Below the pieces are notes generated by a model. The model saw nothing but the letters and a program-made list of their open reading frames with translations. It was not told the DNA's origin and searched no databases. DNA of 16,277 nt from JBBDWJ01 sp040902925 (GTDB taxonomy: Bacteria > Acidobacteriota > Terriglobia > Bryobacterales > UBA6623). Below, piece after piece: positions 6,964 through 14,522 of this stretch. A program made the position numbers and the translations under genes. Each line of letters opens with the position of its first letter. The first letter of the stretch is position 1. The DNA lies in assembly GCA_040902925.1 (NCBI GenBank), contig JBBDWJ010000258.1, positions 1-16,277 of the forward strand, in the 5' to 3' direction.

Positions 6964-8799
6964 TCAGTTCTTCTTTACGAGCGCGACCCAATCTTTGCGC
7001 GGCTCCGATGGCGGATTCCCCAGCGGCTTGACGCCCGGCCCTTGCACGCTGGACACATTGCCTTCCTGCAAGTCGCCTCCAGCGCGCGGATCGTACCAGC
7101 GCACGCTGTATTCTCCTTCCGCGAGATCCAGGCGAGCAGCCCCGCCCGTCGGGAGCTGCACCGCATAAACCTCACCTGGCTTCGCGAGCACTCTGGCGTC
7201 TTTGACGCCCGAGGCCAGGCTGTTGTCGGGCGACATTTCCCAGAACGGCAGGTGCGCCTGGAAAAACTCCAACCCGTGGCGCGTCTGGTCCCACATGATG
7301 TCGCGGGAGCGCCAGTCCTCGCAGTTAAGATCCATGTGCGCGTAGTTGTAGCCGAAATACCACTCGACGCCCGAGCCGCCTCCGATCAGATTGCCCCACA
7401 ACGCCTGTATCCGCGGAATGTCGTGGCCAGGGTCGTCGGCATCAGGCATCACGCCGACCTGGGCTGACGATTGCTCGTCGCCGAAGATAGCCCACTTTCG
7501 CCCCGCATCGGCGGTGCGCTGGCGCATCACGATCGCGTCGTTGTTGTAGTTTTCCATCCTTCCCTGAATGGAACTGGCTTCGAAATTGGCGTCGCCCAGC
7601 AGGCCGTCGTAGAACTCGGGACTGCGGTTGTTATGGGTATGAACCGTAATCGGATGATCGTAGGGGTCGAGCTCGCGGATGTAGCGGGCGATTTCTTTAC
7701 GGTCGGCGTCGCCGGTGTTGTTTTCCTCGCCCTGGTTCCAAACGATGGCCAAGTGATGGCCAAAGCGCGCCACAAGCTCGCGGTAATAGAGCCTGCGCTC
7801 TGGATTAAGGCCGGCGCTGCCGCCGAGCTTCGAGTCGTTTTCAGTTTCCTGCGTGATCACGTGCAGCATGAGGCCCAGCCGGTCCATGTGCGAAAACACG
7901 ATTTCCCACTGCTCGAGCTTGCTGCAATCAAAACGGTCGCGCACGTCGGGCGTGGTCCACATCCAGGTGTCTTTGCCGTCGCCGCCGTCGATGTTGTAGG
8001 TGAGGAAGTAGACGCTGTTCATGCCCTTGCCGGCCAGATAATTCAGCGCGCCGATGATGCCTTTGCCTTTGGTTTGCTGCCAGACCGGGTCGCCGGCCTG
8101 CCAGTCCTGCTCGTGCGGCGCGTAGTGGTGGACGAACTCCCCTTCTTTGTTCTCGCCCTCGTTGAACCGCGCGCCGGTGTCGGCGGTGTTGTCGAACTCA
8201 AAGTAGGCCAGGAAGTTTTCCGGGCTGTCGGCGCCGCCCTTGAGGAAGTACTCGTTGTTGCCGGCATGGCGCAGATAGTGCTCGCCGGCATAGCGCAGCA
8301 TTCCCTTGCCGCGAAAATCGCGTCCCTGCTTGTCGCTCGGGCCAACTTGAAACGATCCCTCCGCGCCGTCGAACTCGGTGGATTCGCCCGCTTGAGCGTC
8401 GGCACTCAGCGCTACGTCGGCGCCGCTACGAAACGATGTCGTGATGTTCCATTGGCCTTCGCGATCCGGGGCGAAATGCGCGCGCCACTTGTTACCTTGG
8501 TTCGTCGAGGTCTCCGCGGCGTTGCCGTCAGCGGCGAAATATCCCGGCACGGTATAAGCCGTGCCGCTCTCGGCGTGCGTAAAAGTCACGTTCAAGCGGT
8601 AGTCGCGAAACGGGTTGGGCGTCGCGTCTTCACTGGTCTCGGGTCCCTCGAAGGTCACGGTCACTTTATGCCAGACCTGCAGATCCCCCGAAACGGTTGG
8701 CGGGGATTGGCAGCCGGCGAGCGCCAGCAGCAACGCAGCCACGCCGAAGCCTGCATTCAATCTTGCATCGCACATTGTTCCCAAGAGTTTTGCCCGCAT
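6964..8799 (-). CDS. Secreted lipoprotein with DUF5060 and glycosidase-like barrel (apiosidase/putative collagenase type)
   Basis: This 611-residue protein is probably an outer-surface or periplasmic carbohydrate-active enzyme; its substrate is unknown. ATG 8799 has AGGAGA five bases upstream. Residues 1-30 form a lipoprotein signal with lipobox LAGC (Cys30). Residues about 41-125 look like the beta-sandwich DUF5060 domain (QVWHKVTVTFEGP, NPFRDYRLNVTFTH, WRAHFAPDREGQW). The middle (about 170-520) resembles a TIM-barrel of the DUF4038/GH140-like group: GMLRYAGEHYLR, YFLKGGADSPENF, and VWNQGEEN (candidate acid Glu358 or Glu359) with FGDEQSS (candidate nucleophile Glu442). Residues about 535-611 match the collagen-binding-like C-terminal sandwich (YAVQLPTGG, YSVRWYDPRAGG, DWVALVKK). 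The catalytic residues are inferred from position, not proven. The gene is a single unit; its promoter would have to lie inside the blaI remnant, since the divergent ATG is only 19 bp away. Confidence 0.85.
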   Translation of the reverse strand: MRAKLLGTMCDARLNAGFGVAALLLALAGCQSPPTVSGDLQVWHKVTVTFEGPETSEDATPNPFRDYRLNVTFTHAESGTAYTVPGYFAADGNAAETSTNQGNKWRAHFAPDREGQWNITTSFRSGADVALSADAQAGESTEFDGAEGSFQVGPSDKQGRDFRGKGMLRYAGEHYLRHAGNNEYFLKGGADSPENFLAYFEFDNTADTGARFNEGENKEGEFVHHYAPHEQDWQAGDPVWQQTKGKGIIGALNYLAGKGMNSVYFLTYNIDGGDGKDTWMWTTPDVRDRFDCSKLEQWEIVFSHMDRLGLMLHVITQETENDSKLGGSAGLNPERRLYYRELVARFGHHLAIVWNQGEENNTGDADRKEIARYIRELDPYDHPITVHTHNNRSPEFYDGLLGDANFEASSIQGRMENYNNDAIVMRQRTADAGRKWAIFGDEQSSAQVGVMPDADDPGHDIPRIQALWGNLIGGGSGVEWYFGYNYAHMDLNCEDWRSRDIMWDQTRHGLEFFQAHLPFWEMSPDNSLASGVKDARVLAKPGEVYAVQLPTGGAARLDLAEGEYSVRWYDPRAGGDLQEGNVSSVQGPGVKPLGNPPSEPRKDWVALVKKN

Positions 8800-8818
8800 G
8801 TTCTCCTCCGGCCCGCCT

Positions 8819-8974
8819 ATGGTATACGACTTGACGGCTCGATTGCTGGCCTACGTTTTGGGCGGGGAGCAGGCGGTGGCGGCCCTGGTGGAAGGTTCTG
8901 CCGCCAAGCTCTCTCAAAACGAACTGGACCGCATTTCGCGGCTGATCGAAGAGGCGAAAAGAAAAGGAGCCTGA
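8819..8974 (+). pseudogene. C-terminal remnant of a BlaI/MecI-family repressor
   Basis: The 51 codons from ATG 8819 to TGA 8972-8974 read like the dimerisation tail of BlaI/MecI regulators: an aromatic/Gly segment, then GGEQAVAALVEG, then the amphipathic LSQNELDRISRLIEEAKRK. A full BlaI is about 120-140 residues, with an N-terminal winged helix that is missing here; the DNA where it should lie is the 5' end of the opposite-strand lipoprotein gene. The next ATG (8976) follows the stop by one base, as in blaI-blaR1 operons, and GGAG lies before it. A functional small protein of 51 residues starting at the ATG is possible, but there is no good Shine-Dalgarno and no DNA-binding domain. I know the family pattern from memory; no search was run. 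Confidence 0.55.
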
Positions 8975-8975
8975 G

Positions 8976-9235
8976 ATGGATTCCCTATGCGAAGGTTTTG
9001 TTCCGGCGCTATTGTTGCCGGCTGAGTTCGACCCCGTGTCTTTCTTCTCACGGGTATCGTCTGGAAGTTGACGTTCATTCTGCTGGCCGCGTTCGGTGCG
9101 GCGTTCCTGCTGCGGCGCGCCTCGGCGTCATTTCGTCACCTGGCGTGGTCAGCCGCCGTGATAGGCCTCGTGCTGCTGCCCTTGGCTTCGCTGGTTCTGG
9201 CTTCCTCGGGCAAGGTCATTGCCAACGGTTTTGAA
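8976..9235 (+). pseudogene. Frameshifted N-terminal remnant of an M56 (BlaR1-type) membrane peptidase
   Basis: ATG 8976 follows AAAAGGAG and starts MDSLCEGFVPALLLPAEF but stops after 31 codons at 9069-9071. The recognisable M56 N-terminus is in another frame from about 9041: FLLTGIVWKLTFILLAAFG, then FLLRRASASFRHLAWSAAVIGLVLLPL, two hydrophobic helices joined by the RRAS-S-RH-W pattern typical of BlaR1/M56 proteins. That frame is closed upstream by TGA at 9023-9025 and offers only TTG as a start. So at least one frameshift separates start and body. Family resemblance fades after about 9220, and the zinc motif HExxH and sensor domain are absent, because the propeller gene ends at 9329. This is a decayed gene, not a functional sensor. 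Confidence 0.65.
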
Positions 9236-9328
9236 CCGTACCGCCAGCGCGTCGCTTTCACGCACACGGTGGGAGTCTATTGGTTCCGCATCAAACACGC
9301 AACGCAGCGAGACAACGCCCGCTCAAGT

Positions 9329-11593
9329 TCAACGCACCAGAACCTTCGCCGTGGCCATGTTGTCGTGGCTGTCGTAAACGCGCACCGCGATTGAGTGTTC
9401 GCCCGCCCCGTCTGCCTCCAACTCGAAATCGAACGACAGATCTTGCGAGTCGAATAGCCTCGAGGTCGGCAAGACCGGTTTCCAGTCGCCACCGTCGAGG
9501 GAACACTCGGCCGCCTTGATGGTGGTGGCCGTATCAGCGGCGGCGAACTGTACGCGGAGCTTGCCGCTCGTCAGGTTTGCGGTGAAATTGTTGATTCGCG
9601 GGGCGCTGTTGTCGATGCGAAACGGCTCGCTGATCCGCGAATGCGTCATCGCGGTGGCCAACGGATTTGACGACGCGTCCGAAGCGGTGATGCGCACGCG
9701 GTAGAGCCCGTCGGGGAACGCCGTCGAGTCCCAGCTCAGGTGAGAATCCTCGGTCTTTTCCTCCAGCGCCTTCCAATTCGACTCGTCTTCGGCGCGAATC
9801 TCGACCTTAAATGTCAACCGGTCGTCGTTGGCGTCGGAAGCGTCCCAGCGGACTCCCAGGTAGCCTTGCTCGGGCAATAGAGTGTGACCCTGCTTCGCGG
9901 CCAACGTTATAGCGCGGCGTTGCGAGGAGCCCAGAGGAGGCAAAGTCAGATTTCTTGCCGGAGGATTCTGCGGCTTGTCGGCGAAGCGGTAATTGGCCGG
10001 CGTAGCCTCGATTTCCGCGACTACTGGGGCAACGTTTTTGGGCCGGTAATAAAGCATCACCGAATCCAGCAGCGGCGAATCATCACCGGCGGCGCTCGTC
10101 AGCACGGCACGCCATTGCACGAAGCACGCTGCTGGCGAAGCGGCATCGCCTCCCTCGGGCGATGTCACCGGAGACGACCAGGCGCTCCAGTTCCGCGACG
10201 GGCTGTCGAGATTACCCGAACGGGTCGAGACCGCGATCTTCGCCTGCCCTGATGCCGTCCCCTTCCACTCCAGCCGTCCCCATTGCGAAAAACTCCCGGC
10301 GTCGAGCGGCTCGGACTCGAAGCTGCCTTCCGGCTCGAGTGCGGGCCCGAGCTCGAAAACTTTCCCGATGTTGCTCGTCGCCGTGTAGACCTGCTTGTTA
10401 GGGCCTGCGGCGAGAGCCGTTATCTGGCGTGACGGCGTCGTCAACACAACCGAGTGCAGGTGCTCGGAGTCCAAGCGGATCAGCCGGCCTTCGTTACCGG
10501 TCCCGGCCAGTACGCGGCCCTGGCCGTCAAAACCGAGCGTATAAACGATGTCGGAGCGGGAGCTCCAGACGACCGCGGGCTCGCCGTCGGGCGCGATGCG
10601 GTAGATCTCGCTGCCACCCGCGACGCGCGTCGCCAGCCCCGACTGCTGCGGCGGCTGCAATTGCCCCTGAGCGTCCTGAGGTGAGCCGGATACAGGGCCA
10701 GCGCTCGGCGCGGGAATTGGGTCGCCGGCCGGCGGGCTGCTGATCTGGGGCGGCCCGCTCGCCGCCCTCGTACCTACGCCAGCCGCATAAATGGTCCCGT
10801 CGGCGGCGAGAATCACTGACGTGACTTCCTTTTTCGAAGTCTGGTACAACACGAATCCGGCCGGCTCAGCGCCTTGTTTCGCGGAGACGCGGATGATCAA
10901 GCCGCCGGGGTCGGTTCCCACGATCAGATTGCCCGCGGCGTCGATTTCGATCGAGCGGACGTGTGTTTCGCCCGTGTCGAAGTAGACTTCGCCCTTGCCG
11001 TCCGGCGTGACGCGATAGATCCTGCCGCTATCTCCCGTCGCCACGAACAGGTTGCCCTTCGAGTCGAACGCCATGTCCCAGACGTAGTCCAGGCCCGGGT
11101 CGAAAAATACGCTCTGCCCACCGGATGGCTCGATTTTGTAGATCTTCGCTTCGGGGGAAGTCGCCGCGTACACATTGTCGTGCGCGTCGACGGCTAGTGC
11201 GTGGATTTCCACGGCCGCGGTTTCGAAAATAGTGGCGGCGGCTCCATCGGAGCCGATCCGGAAGACTTTGGCATCAGGGCCGCCGGCGGCGTAGAGGTTT
11301 CCCTTGCTATCGGTCGCCAGCGCCCACAAGTATGAGCTCGGCGCGTCGTAGATCTCGCGAAATCGCGGCGCCAGCACCAGTGTGCCGTCACTGCGCAGCG
11401 AGATTTTCTCCGCCGTCCCGGCTTCGAAATCTTCGAGCAGACTCTGTGTCCATTGTTTGGTCTCGGAGGCGTGCGCGAATGAGCCGCCGCTGAGCAGCAC
11501 GGCGCTCACGGCAACCATTGGTACCCGCAACCGCCTCACCAACCGCACAAAACCCTCGCAAGAATTTCTCACAACCAGGGCCCTCGAACGCAT
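9329..11593 (-). CDS. Secreted seven-bladed beta-propeller protein with C-terminal Fn3/Ig-like region
   Basis: This 754-residue exported protein has no identified catalytic motif; it is probably a binding or structural protein outside the cytoplasm. ATG 11593 has AGGGGA about five bases upstream. A basic N-terminus and hydrophobic run (about 24-43, ending FAHASE) form a signal peptide. Seven NHL/SMP30-like blades follow, each with a D-x-x-GNLYAA-type strand and an IYRI/FRI strand plus PDG turn: about 88-125, 129-164, 170-205, 211-250, 256-343, 349-384 and 390-416. The fifth blade carries a Pro/Gly/Ser/Gln-rich insert of about 50 residues (274-323) between its two outer strands. Residues about 425-520 look like a beta-sandwich, and 580-754 like fibronectin/Ig-type modules (YRVRITASDASSNP, FRIDNSAP, IAVRVYDSHDN). 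The stop abuts the M56 remnant on the other strand. Confidence 0.8.
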   Translation of the reverse strand: MRSRALVVRNSCEGFVRLVRRLRVPMVAVSAVLLSGGSFAHASETKQWTQSLLEDFEAGTAEKISLRSDGTLVLAPRFREIYDAPSSYLWALATDSKGNLYAAGGPDAKVFRIGSDGAAATIFETAAVEIHALAVDAHDNVYAATSPEAKIYKIEPSGGQSVFFDPGLDYVWDMAFDSKGNLFVATGDSGRIYRVTPDGKGEVYFDTGETHVRSIEIDAAGNLIVGTDPGGLIIRVSAKQGAEPAGFVLYQTSKKEVTSVILAADGTIYAAGVGTRAASGPPQISSPPAGDPIPAPSAGPVSGSPQDAQGQLQPPQQSGLATRVAGGSEIYRIAPDGEPAVVWSSRSDIVYTLGFDGQGRVLAGTGNEGRLIRLDSEHLHSVVLTTPSRQITALAAGPNKQVYTATSNIGKVFELGPALEPEGSFESEPLDAGSFSQWGRLEWKGTASGQAKIAVSTRSGNLDSPSRNWSAWSSPVTSPEGGDAASPAACFVQWRAVLTSAAGDDSPLLDSVMLYYRPKNVAPVVAEIEATPANYRFADKPQNPPARNLTLPPLGSSQRRAITLAAKQGHTLLPEQGYLGVRWDASDANDDRLTFKVEIRAEDESNWKALEEKTEDSHLSWDSTAFPDGLYRVRITASDASSNPLATAMTHSRISEPFRIDNSAPRINNFTANLTSGKLRVQFAAADTATTIKAAECSLDGGDWKPVLPTSRLFDSQDLSFDFELEADGAGEHSIAVRVYDSHDNMATAKVLVR

Positions 11594-11698
11594 GAAATCC
11601 CCTTCGCTGGCATGATCTTTTACACAACTTCCGGCAGCCCGGGAGCGAGCAAGCGCCTATTCCAGAGCGTCGACCAAAACTTATTATTGCCTAGGAAG

Positions 11699-11712
11699 CG
11701 CCGCGGGCGGCG
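11699..11712. other. Short GC stem-loop between the S55 and propeller genes
   Basis: CGCCGCGGGCGGCG folds as a perfect palindromic stem of five to six bp. It lies about 30 bp after the S55 gene stop, the place expected for a transcript end on the minus strand, but no U run follows. The whole 149-bp spacer (11594-11742) shows no gene. Confidence 0.25.
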
Positions 11713-11742
11713 ATGAGCAACGGTCGCGCGCCGGATCGATGC

Positions 11743-13638
11743 CTATTGAACGTAAACCGTGATCGCGTGACTGCCGCTGACAATCGAATCAAACGGAATC
11801 GAGATCTGTTCGAGGGGCGATTGCGGCTCCAGCACCATGCGGCGGTTCGACGACGGCTTCATCACATTCAGCACCGATAGCGGGACGTTCGGCAGGGTCT
11901 TGTCTTCAAAATGCGCGGTCACCGTCGGTTGCATCAGCGAGATGTAGAGCTGGTTGTTGCTGAGTTCCTTGTTGAGCAGCGTGACGGTTTCAGAAAGGCT
12001 CATCATGCGGTTGCGCGCCGACGCCATGCGCTGGCTTTGGTTCAACGTGTTGGCGTCGCTGACGATCAGGCTTAAGGCTCCCGGGGACGCGCCCTCGGGA
12101 ATCTTCATCCGAAAGCTCTTCTCGATCTTCTCGCCGCGGTAGGGCCGCAGGAACACCTTGCCCCTGATCTCCTCACCAGGCCGCACGTCGGTCTTTTCAA
12201 GCCAGGCATGCTCGACGACCGCCAGACGGCGCTGCGGCAGCAGGTCGATCGTCACGTCCATCTGCTTGAAGCGCGGCAGCTCGGCGACGTTGCTGAACAC
12301 CCGCTGCACCTTGTCGCCGACGCGGCCGGCCAGCAGCAGCGGCGCGGGAATAGGCGCTTCGGTGGTGGTCTGCATCGTGTCGAGTGCGATTTGTTTTTCG
12401 CCGTCGAGATCGATCGTGCCGCTCAGCCGGAAGGTGGTCTCCTCCGCGAAATCGTTCAACCCGAACATGGAGTTGAACAGGGTGATGACCATCAGCGGCG
12501 GCGTCCATTTCTGGTTTTGGAAAATGTTGTAGTTGAAATCCTTCTCGCTGATGACTTCGTTGCTATCGCCAAAGGTGCGCACTTTGACGTGCATCGGGAT
12601 CATTTCGGCCGGCTCGCCCAGCACGCCCATGATGCCCGAGTGGCGGTCCTGACGAAGCGCGCCGACGATCGACGCCGAATTGGCGACCTTGACCGGCGCG
12701 AACTGCGAGGCCAGCACGGTGACGACTTCCGCCTGCGCCATCGGAATCTCGACCGGCCCCAGATTGAACATCGAATGGCCGAACGCCAGCACGCGCTGGC
12801 CGTCGTTGTATGTGACGGTGCCGACGCCGCTCGCCGACATGTCGCCCGAAATCAGCACGGCGGCAATCGCATCGCCGGGATTGAGCGCCCCGGTTTTGTT
12901 GGTGCGCGCCGTCGAGCCGCCAGCGCCCGCGCTGACCGCTCCGCCGTGCGCGGCAACGATGCCCGCTTTTCGAAAATAGCCCTCAAAGGTTTTGAGCGCT
13001 TCGTTGCTGACGCCCGCAAACGTCAGCGGCGTCTCGATCGGAGTGATGTACGAATCCGAAGGCAACTCGGCGTTGACGCTGTTCCAGATTTCCGCCGCCA
13101 GACCCGTTTCTTCGCCATGGCGCGCCGCTTGATTCAGCGCGACCGTTTTTGGGGAAGAATCGGCCCCGCGATCGGCGTCGGGGCGCGGCAGCTTCGCCTG
13201 CAGCGGCCGCCCACGGTCGAATTCGTTGATCTCGAGCATCAACCCGATCGGCGTAATACCGGCCATCGCGTCCGGAGAGAATATGCTGAAGCGCAGCGAA
13301 ATAGCCCCCATCAGCTTGCCTTCGTAGTACACCGGGCTGCCGCTCATACCACCGGCGACGTTGGTGCGCTGGGCCTTGCCGCCCAGCTTGGCCATGATGA
13401 TGTCCTGGCCAGGGCCCCAGACATTTTTCATGACGCCGACGATTTCTACGGGGATGGGTTCGGGACGGCTGCCGGAAAATACAGTCCACGCGGTGGCCTG
13501 CATTCCGGGGCGAACTTCTTCGAGGGGAAGGATTTCGACAGGGCCGGCGACCGGCGGCGAGGCTTCCTCCAACGTCTGCGCACTCAAACAGATAGCGCCG
13601 AGAAAGAAGAATACAACTACGGCCAGCGATAGCCTCAT
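11743..13638 (-). CDS. Secreted SpoIVB-type peptidase S55 domain protein
   Basis: This exported protein belongs to the S55 (SpoIVB peptidase) family that is common in Acidobacteriota; the natural target is unknown. Counting from ATG 13638 it has 631 residues. GTG 13650 is an in-frame alternative adding four residues; neither has a strong Shine-Dalgarno. A signal peptide covers residues 1-22 (MRLSLAVVVFFFLGAICLSAQ). The first module (about 35-140) reads EVRPGMQATAWTVF, MKNVWGPGQDIIMAKLGG, and VAGGMSGSPVYYEGKLMGAIS, with candidate nucleophile Ser101. A second module has GVGTVTYNDGQRVLAFGHSMF (His288) and GALRQDRHSGIMGVLGE. The rest (about 330-631) is beta-rich, with no other named domain that I recognise. 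In B. subtilis SpoIVB the GHG histidine comes before GMSGSP; here the order is reversed. Proteolytic activity is therefore plausible but not certain. Confidence 0.85.
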   Translation of the reverse strand: MRLSLAVVVFFFLGAICLSAQTLEEASPPVAGPVEILPLEEVRPGMQATAWTVFSGSRPEPIPVEIVGVMKNVWGPGQDIIMAKLGGKAQRTNVAGGMSGSPVYYEGKLMGAISLRFSIFSPDAMAGITPIGLMLEINEFDRGRPLQAKLPRPDADRGADSSPKTVALNQAARHGEETGLAAEIWNSVNAELPSDSYITPIETPLTFAGVSNEALKTFEGYFRKAGIVAAHGGAVSAGAGGSTARTNKTGALNPGDAIAAVLISGDMSASGVGTVTYNDGQRVLAFGHSMFNLGPVEIPMAQAEVVTVLASQFAPVKVANSASIVGALRQDRHSGIMGVLGEPAEMIPMHVKVRTFGDSNEVISEKDFNYNIFQNQKWTPPLMVITLFNSMFGLNDFAEETTFRLSGTIDLDGEKQIALDTMQTTTEAPIPAPLLLAGRVGDKVQRVFSNVAELPRFKQMDVTIDLLPQRRLAVVEHAWLEKTDVRPGEEIRGKVFLRPYRGEKIEKSFRMKIPEGASPGALSLIVSDANTLNQSQRMASARNRMMSLSETVTLLNKELSNNQLYISLMQPTVTAHFEDKTLPNVPLSVLNVMKPSSNRRMVLEPQSPLEQISIPFDSIVSGSHAITVYVQ

Positions 13639-13713
13639 TACACCGCTCACATACTAGTTAAAGATTGAATCGGCCTAGGAAAAGTTCCAGGTCCGACGAC
13701 CCTTGGCCATAGA

Positions 13714-13722
13714 GTATAGCAG
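13714..13722 (-). promoter_or_regulatory. Extended -10 promoter element for the S55 gene
   Basis: On the minus strand the bases are TGCTATACT, a full TGn plus TATACT (five of six to TATAAT). Start of transcription would be near 13707, leaving about a 70-base leader before ATG 13638. No TTGACA-like -35 is seen at 16-18 bp, which an extended -10 can do without. The same GCTATACT stands upstream of the PfpI gene. Confidence 0.42.
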
Positions 13723-13856
13723 TCTAAGTCACACAGTCCCTACACGGTTCGCCCTAATACCGGTGCGAGCCGTCGCATATCGCACAACTCGTAACTCTGG
13801 CGGATCATCACCGCGCCTTCCCCCGCTAGATCTTGTCGCGGAGGGGCGCGGAGATC

Positions 13857-13879
13857 CGCTCGCGCCCTTGGCGCGGGCG
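13857..13879 (-). terminator. Stem-loop after the PfpI gene, possible terminator
   Basis: Bases 13857-13866 and 13870-13879 pair as a 10-bp stem with one G-T wobble around a 3-base loop; the core is CGCGCC-CTT-GGCGCG as read on the plus strand. It begins 7 bp after the TAA of the PfpI gene. There is no U tract on the minus strand, so termination is inferred from position and stem strength only. Confidence 0.35.
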
Positions 13880-13885
13880 CCGGCC

Positions 13886-14440
13886 TTAGCGCGCGCTTTG
13901 CGCCATGCTGGGCTGTTCGACCACTCCCATGGCCTTCAAAAAGGCCCGGCAGAACGCCGGCAGGTCATCGGGCGTCCGCGACGTGATCAGGTTTCCGTCG
14001 ACTGCCGCTTCCTCGTCGACGTAGTTCGCGCCGGCGTTGACCATGTCGTCGCGAATCGAGAAGAACGACGTGACGCGGCGGCCTTTGACGATGCCGGCCG
14101 AGCACAACAGCCAGCCGCCGTGGCAAATCGCGCCGATCGGCTTTTTGGCGGCGTTCATGTCGCGCACCAGTTGAACGAATTTCGGGTCGCGCCGCATGTA
14201 ATCCGGCGCCCAGCCCCCGGGAATCACCAGCGCATCGTAATCGCCCGCGGATACTTCGGCGATGGCGCGGTCGGCTTTCACCGGATAGCCCAGCTTGCTC
14301 TTGTAGGTAGCGCCGCTTTCGGGTCCGACCGTCTCCACCTCGGCGCCGGCTTCGCGAAGCCGCAGCAGCGGATACCAGACCTCCAGCTCCTGATAGTAGT
14401 TTTCGACGAGCAGGGCGACTTTCTTGCCATTCCCATTCAT
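13886..14440 (-). CDS. PfpI/DJ-1 family protein (type 1 glutamine amidotransferase-like)
   Basis: Proteins of this family are cytoplasmic and were called protease I; many act as glyoxalases or deglycases, or in stress protection, so the exact activity here is open. The 184 residues form one domain. Key residues are Glu18 (ENYYQELEV), Cys106 and His107 (GAICHGGW); the spacing of 88 between Glu and Cys equals that of Pyrococcus PfpI (Glu12, Cys100). LVIPGGWAPDYMRRDP and the closing FCRAFLKAM are typical. ATG 14440 has AGGAGA seven bases upstream, a strong ribosome site. It stands alone, with its own -10 box at 14502-14507 and a stem-loop after its stop. Confidence 0.94.
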   Translation of the reverse strand: MNGNGKKVALLVENYYQELEVWYPLLRLREAGAEVETVGPESGATYKSKLGYPVKADRAIAEVSAGDYDALVIPGGWAPDYMRRDPKFVQLVRDMNAAKKPIGAICHGGWLLCSAGIVKGRRVTSFFSIRDDMVNAGANYVDEEAAVDGNLITSRTPDDLPAFCRAFLKAMGVVEQPSMAQSAR

Positions 14441-14501
14441 GAGATTTCTCCTACCGGATAGAGCGACTCGCGGTGCGATCTGTTAGCAGGCCAGCCACTG
14501 A

Positions 14502-14507
14502 AGTATA
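14502..14507 (-). promoter_or_regulatory. Candidate -10 element for the PfpI gene
   Basis: The minus strand reads GGCTATACT, giving TATACT (five of six to TATAAT) about 55-60 bases before ATG 14440. No clear -35 was found; the 12-bp inverted repeat arm at 14523-14534 overlaps the region where one would sit. It resembles the -10 of the S55 gene. Confidence 0.37.
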
Positions 14508-14522
14508 GCCGTGGGGGCGGTT

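Noticed and set aside
7471..9234. A 587-codon open frame on the plus strand opposite the lipoprotein gene
   Set aside because: It is the antisense of a well-supported gene in high-GC DNA, with low-complexity Val/Ala/Gly/Arg-rich translation and no family pattern. It also runs through the blaI and M56 remnants in a different frame.
12208..13632. A 474-codon open frame on the plus strand opposite the S55 gene
   Set aside because: It is Arg/His/Asp-rich and matches nothing known to me, while the minus strand encodes a coherent signal peptide and the GMSGSP motif.
13703..14461. A plus-strand frame of 252 codons opposite the PfpI gene
   Set aside because: The minus strand has the Glu18-Cys106-His107 PfpI pattern and a strong ribosome site; this frame has neither.
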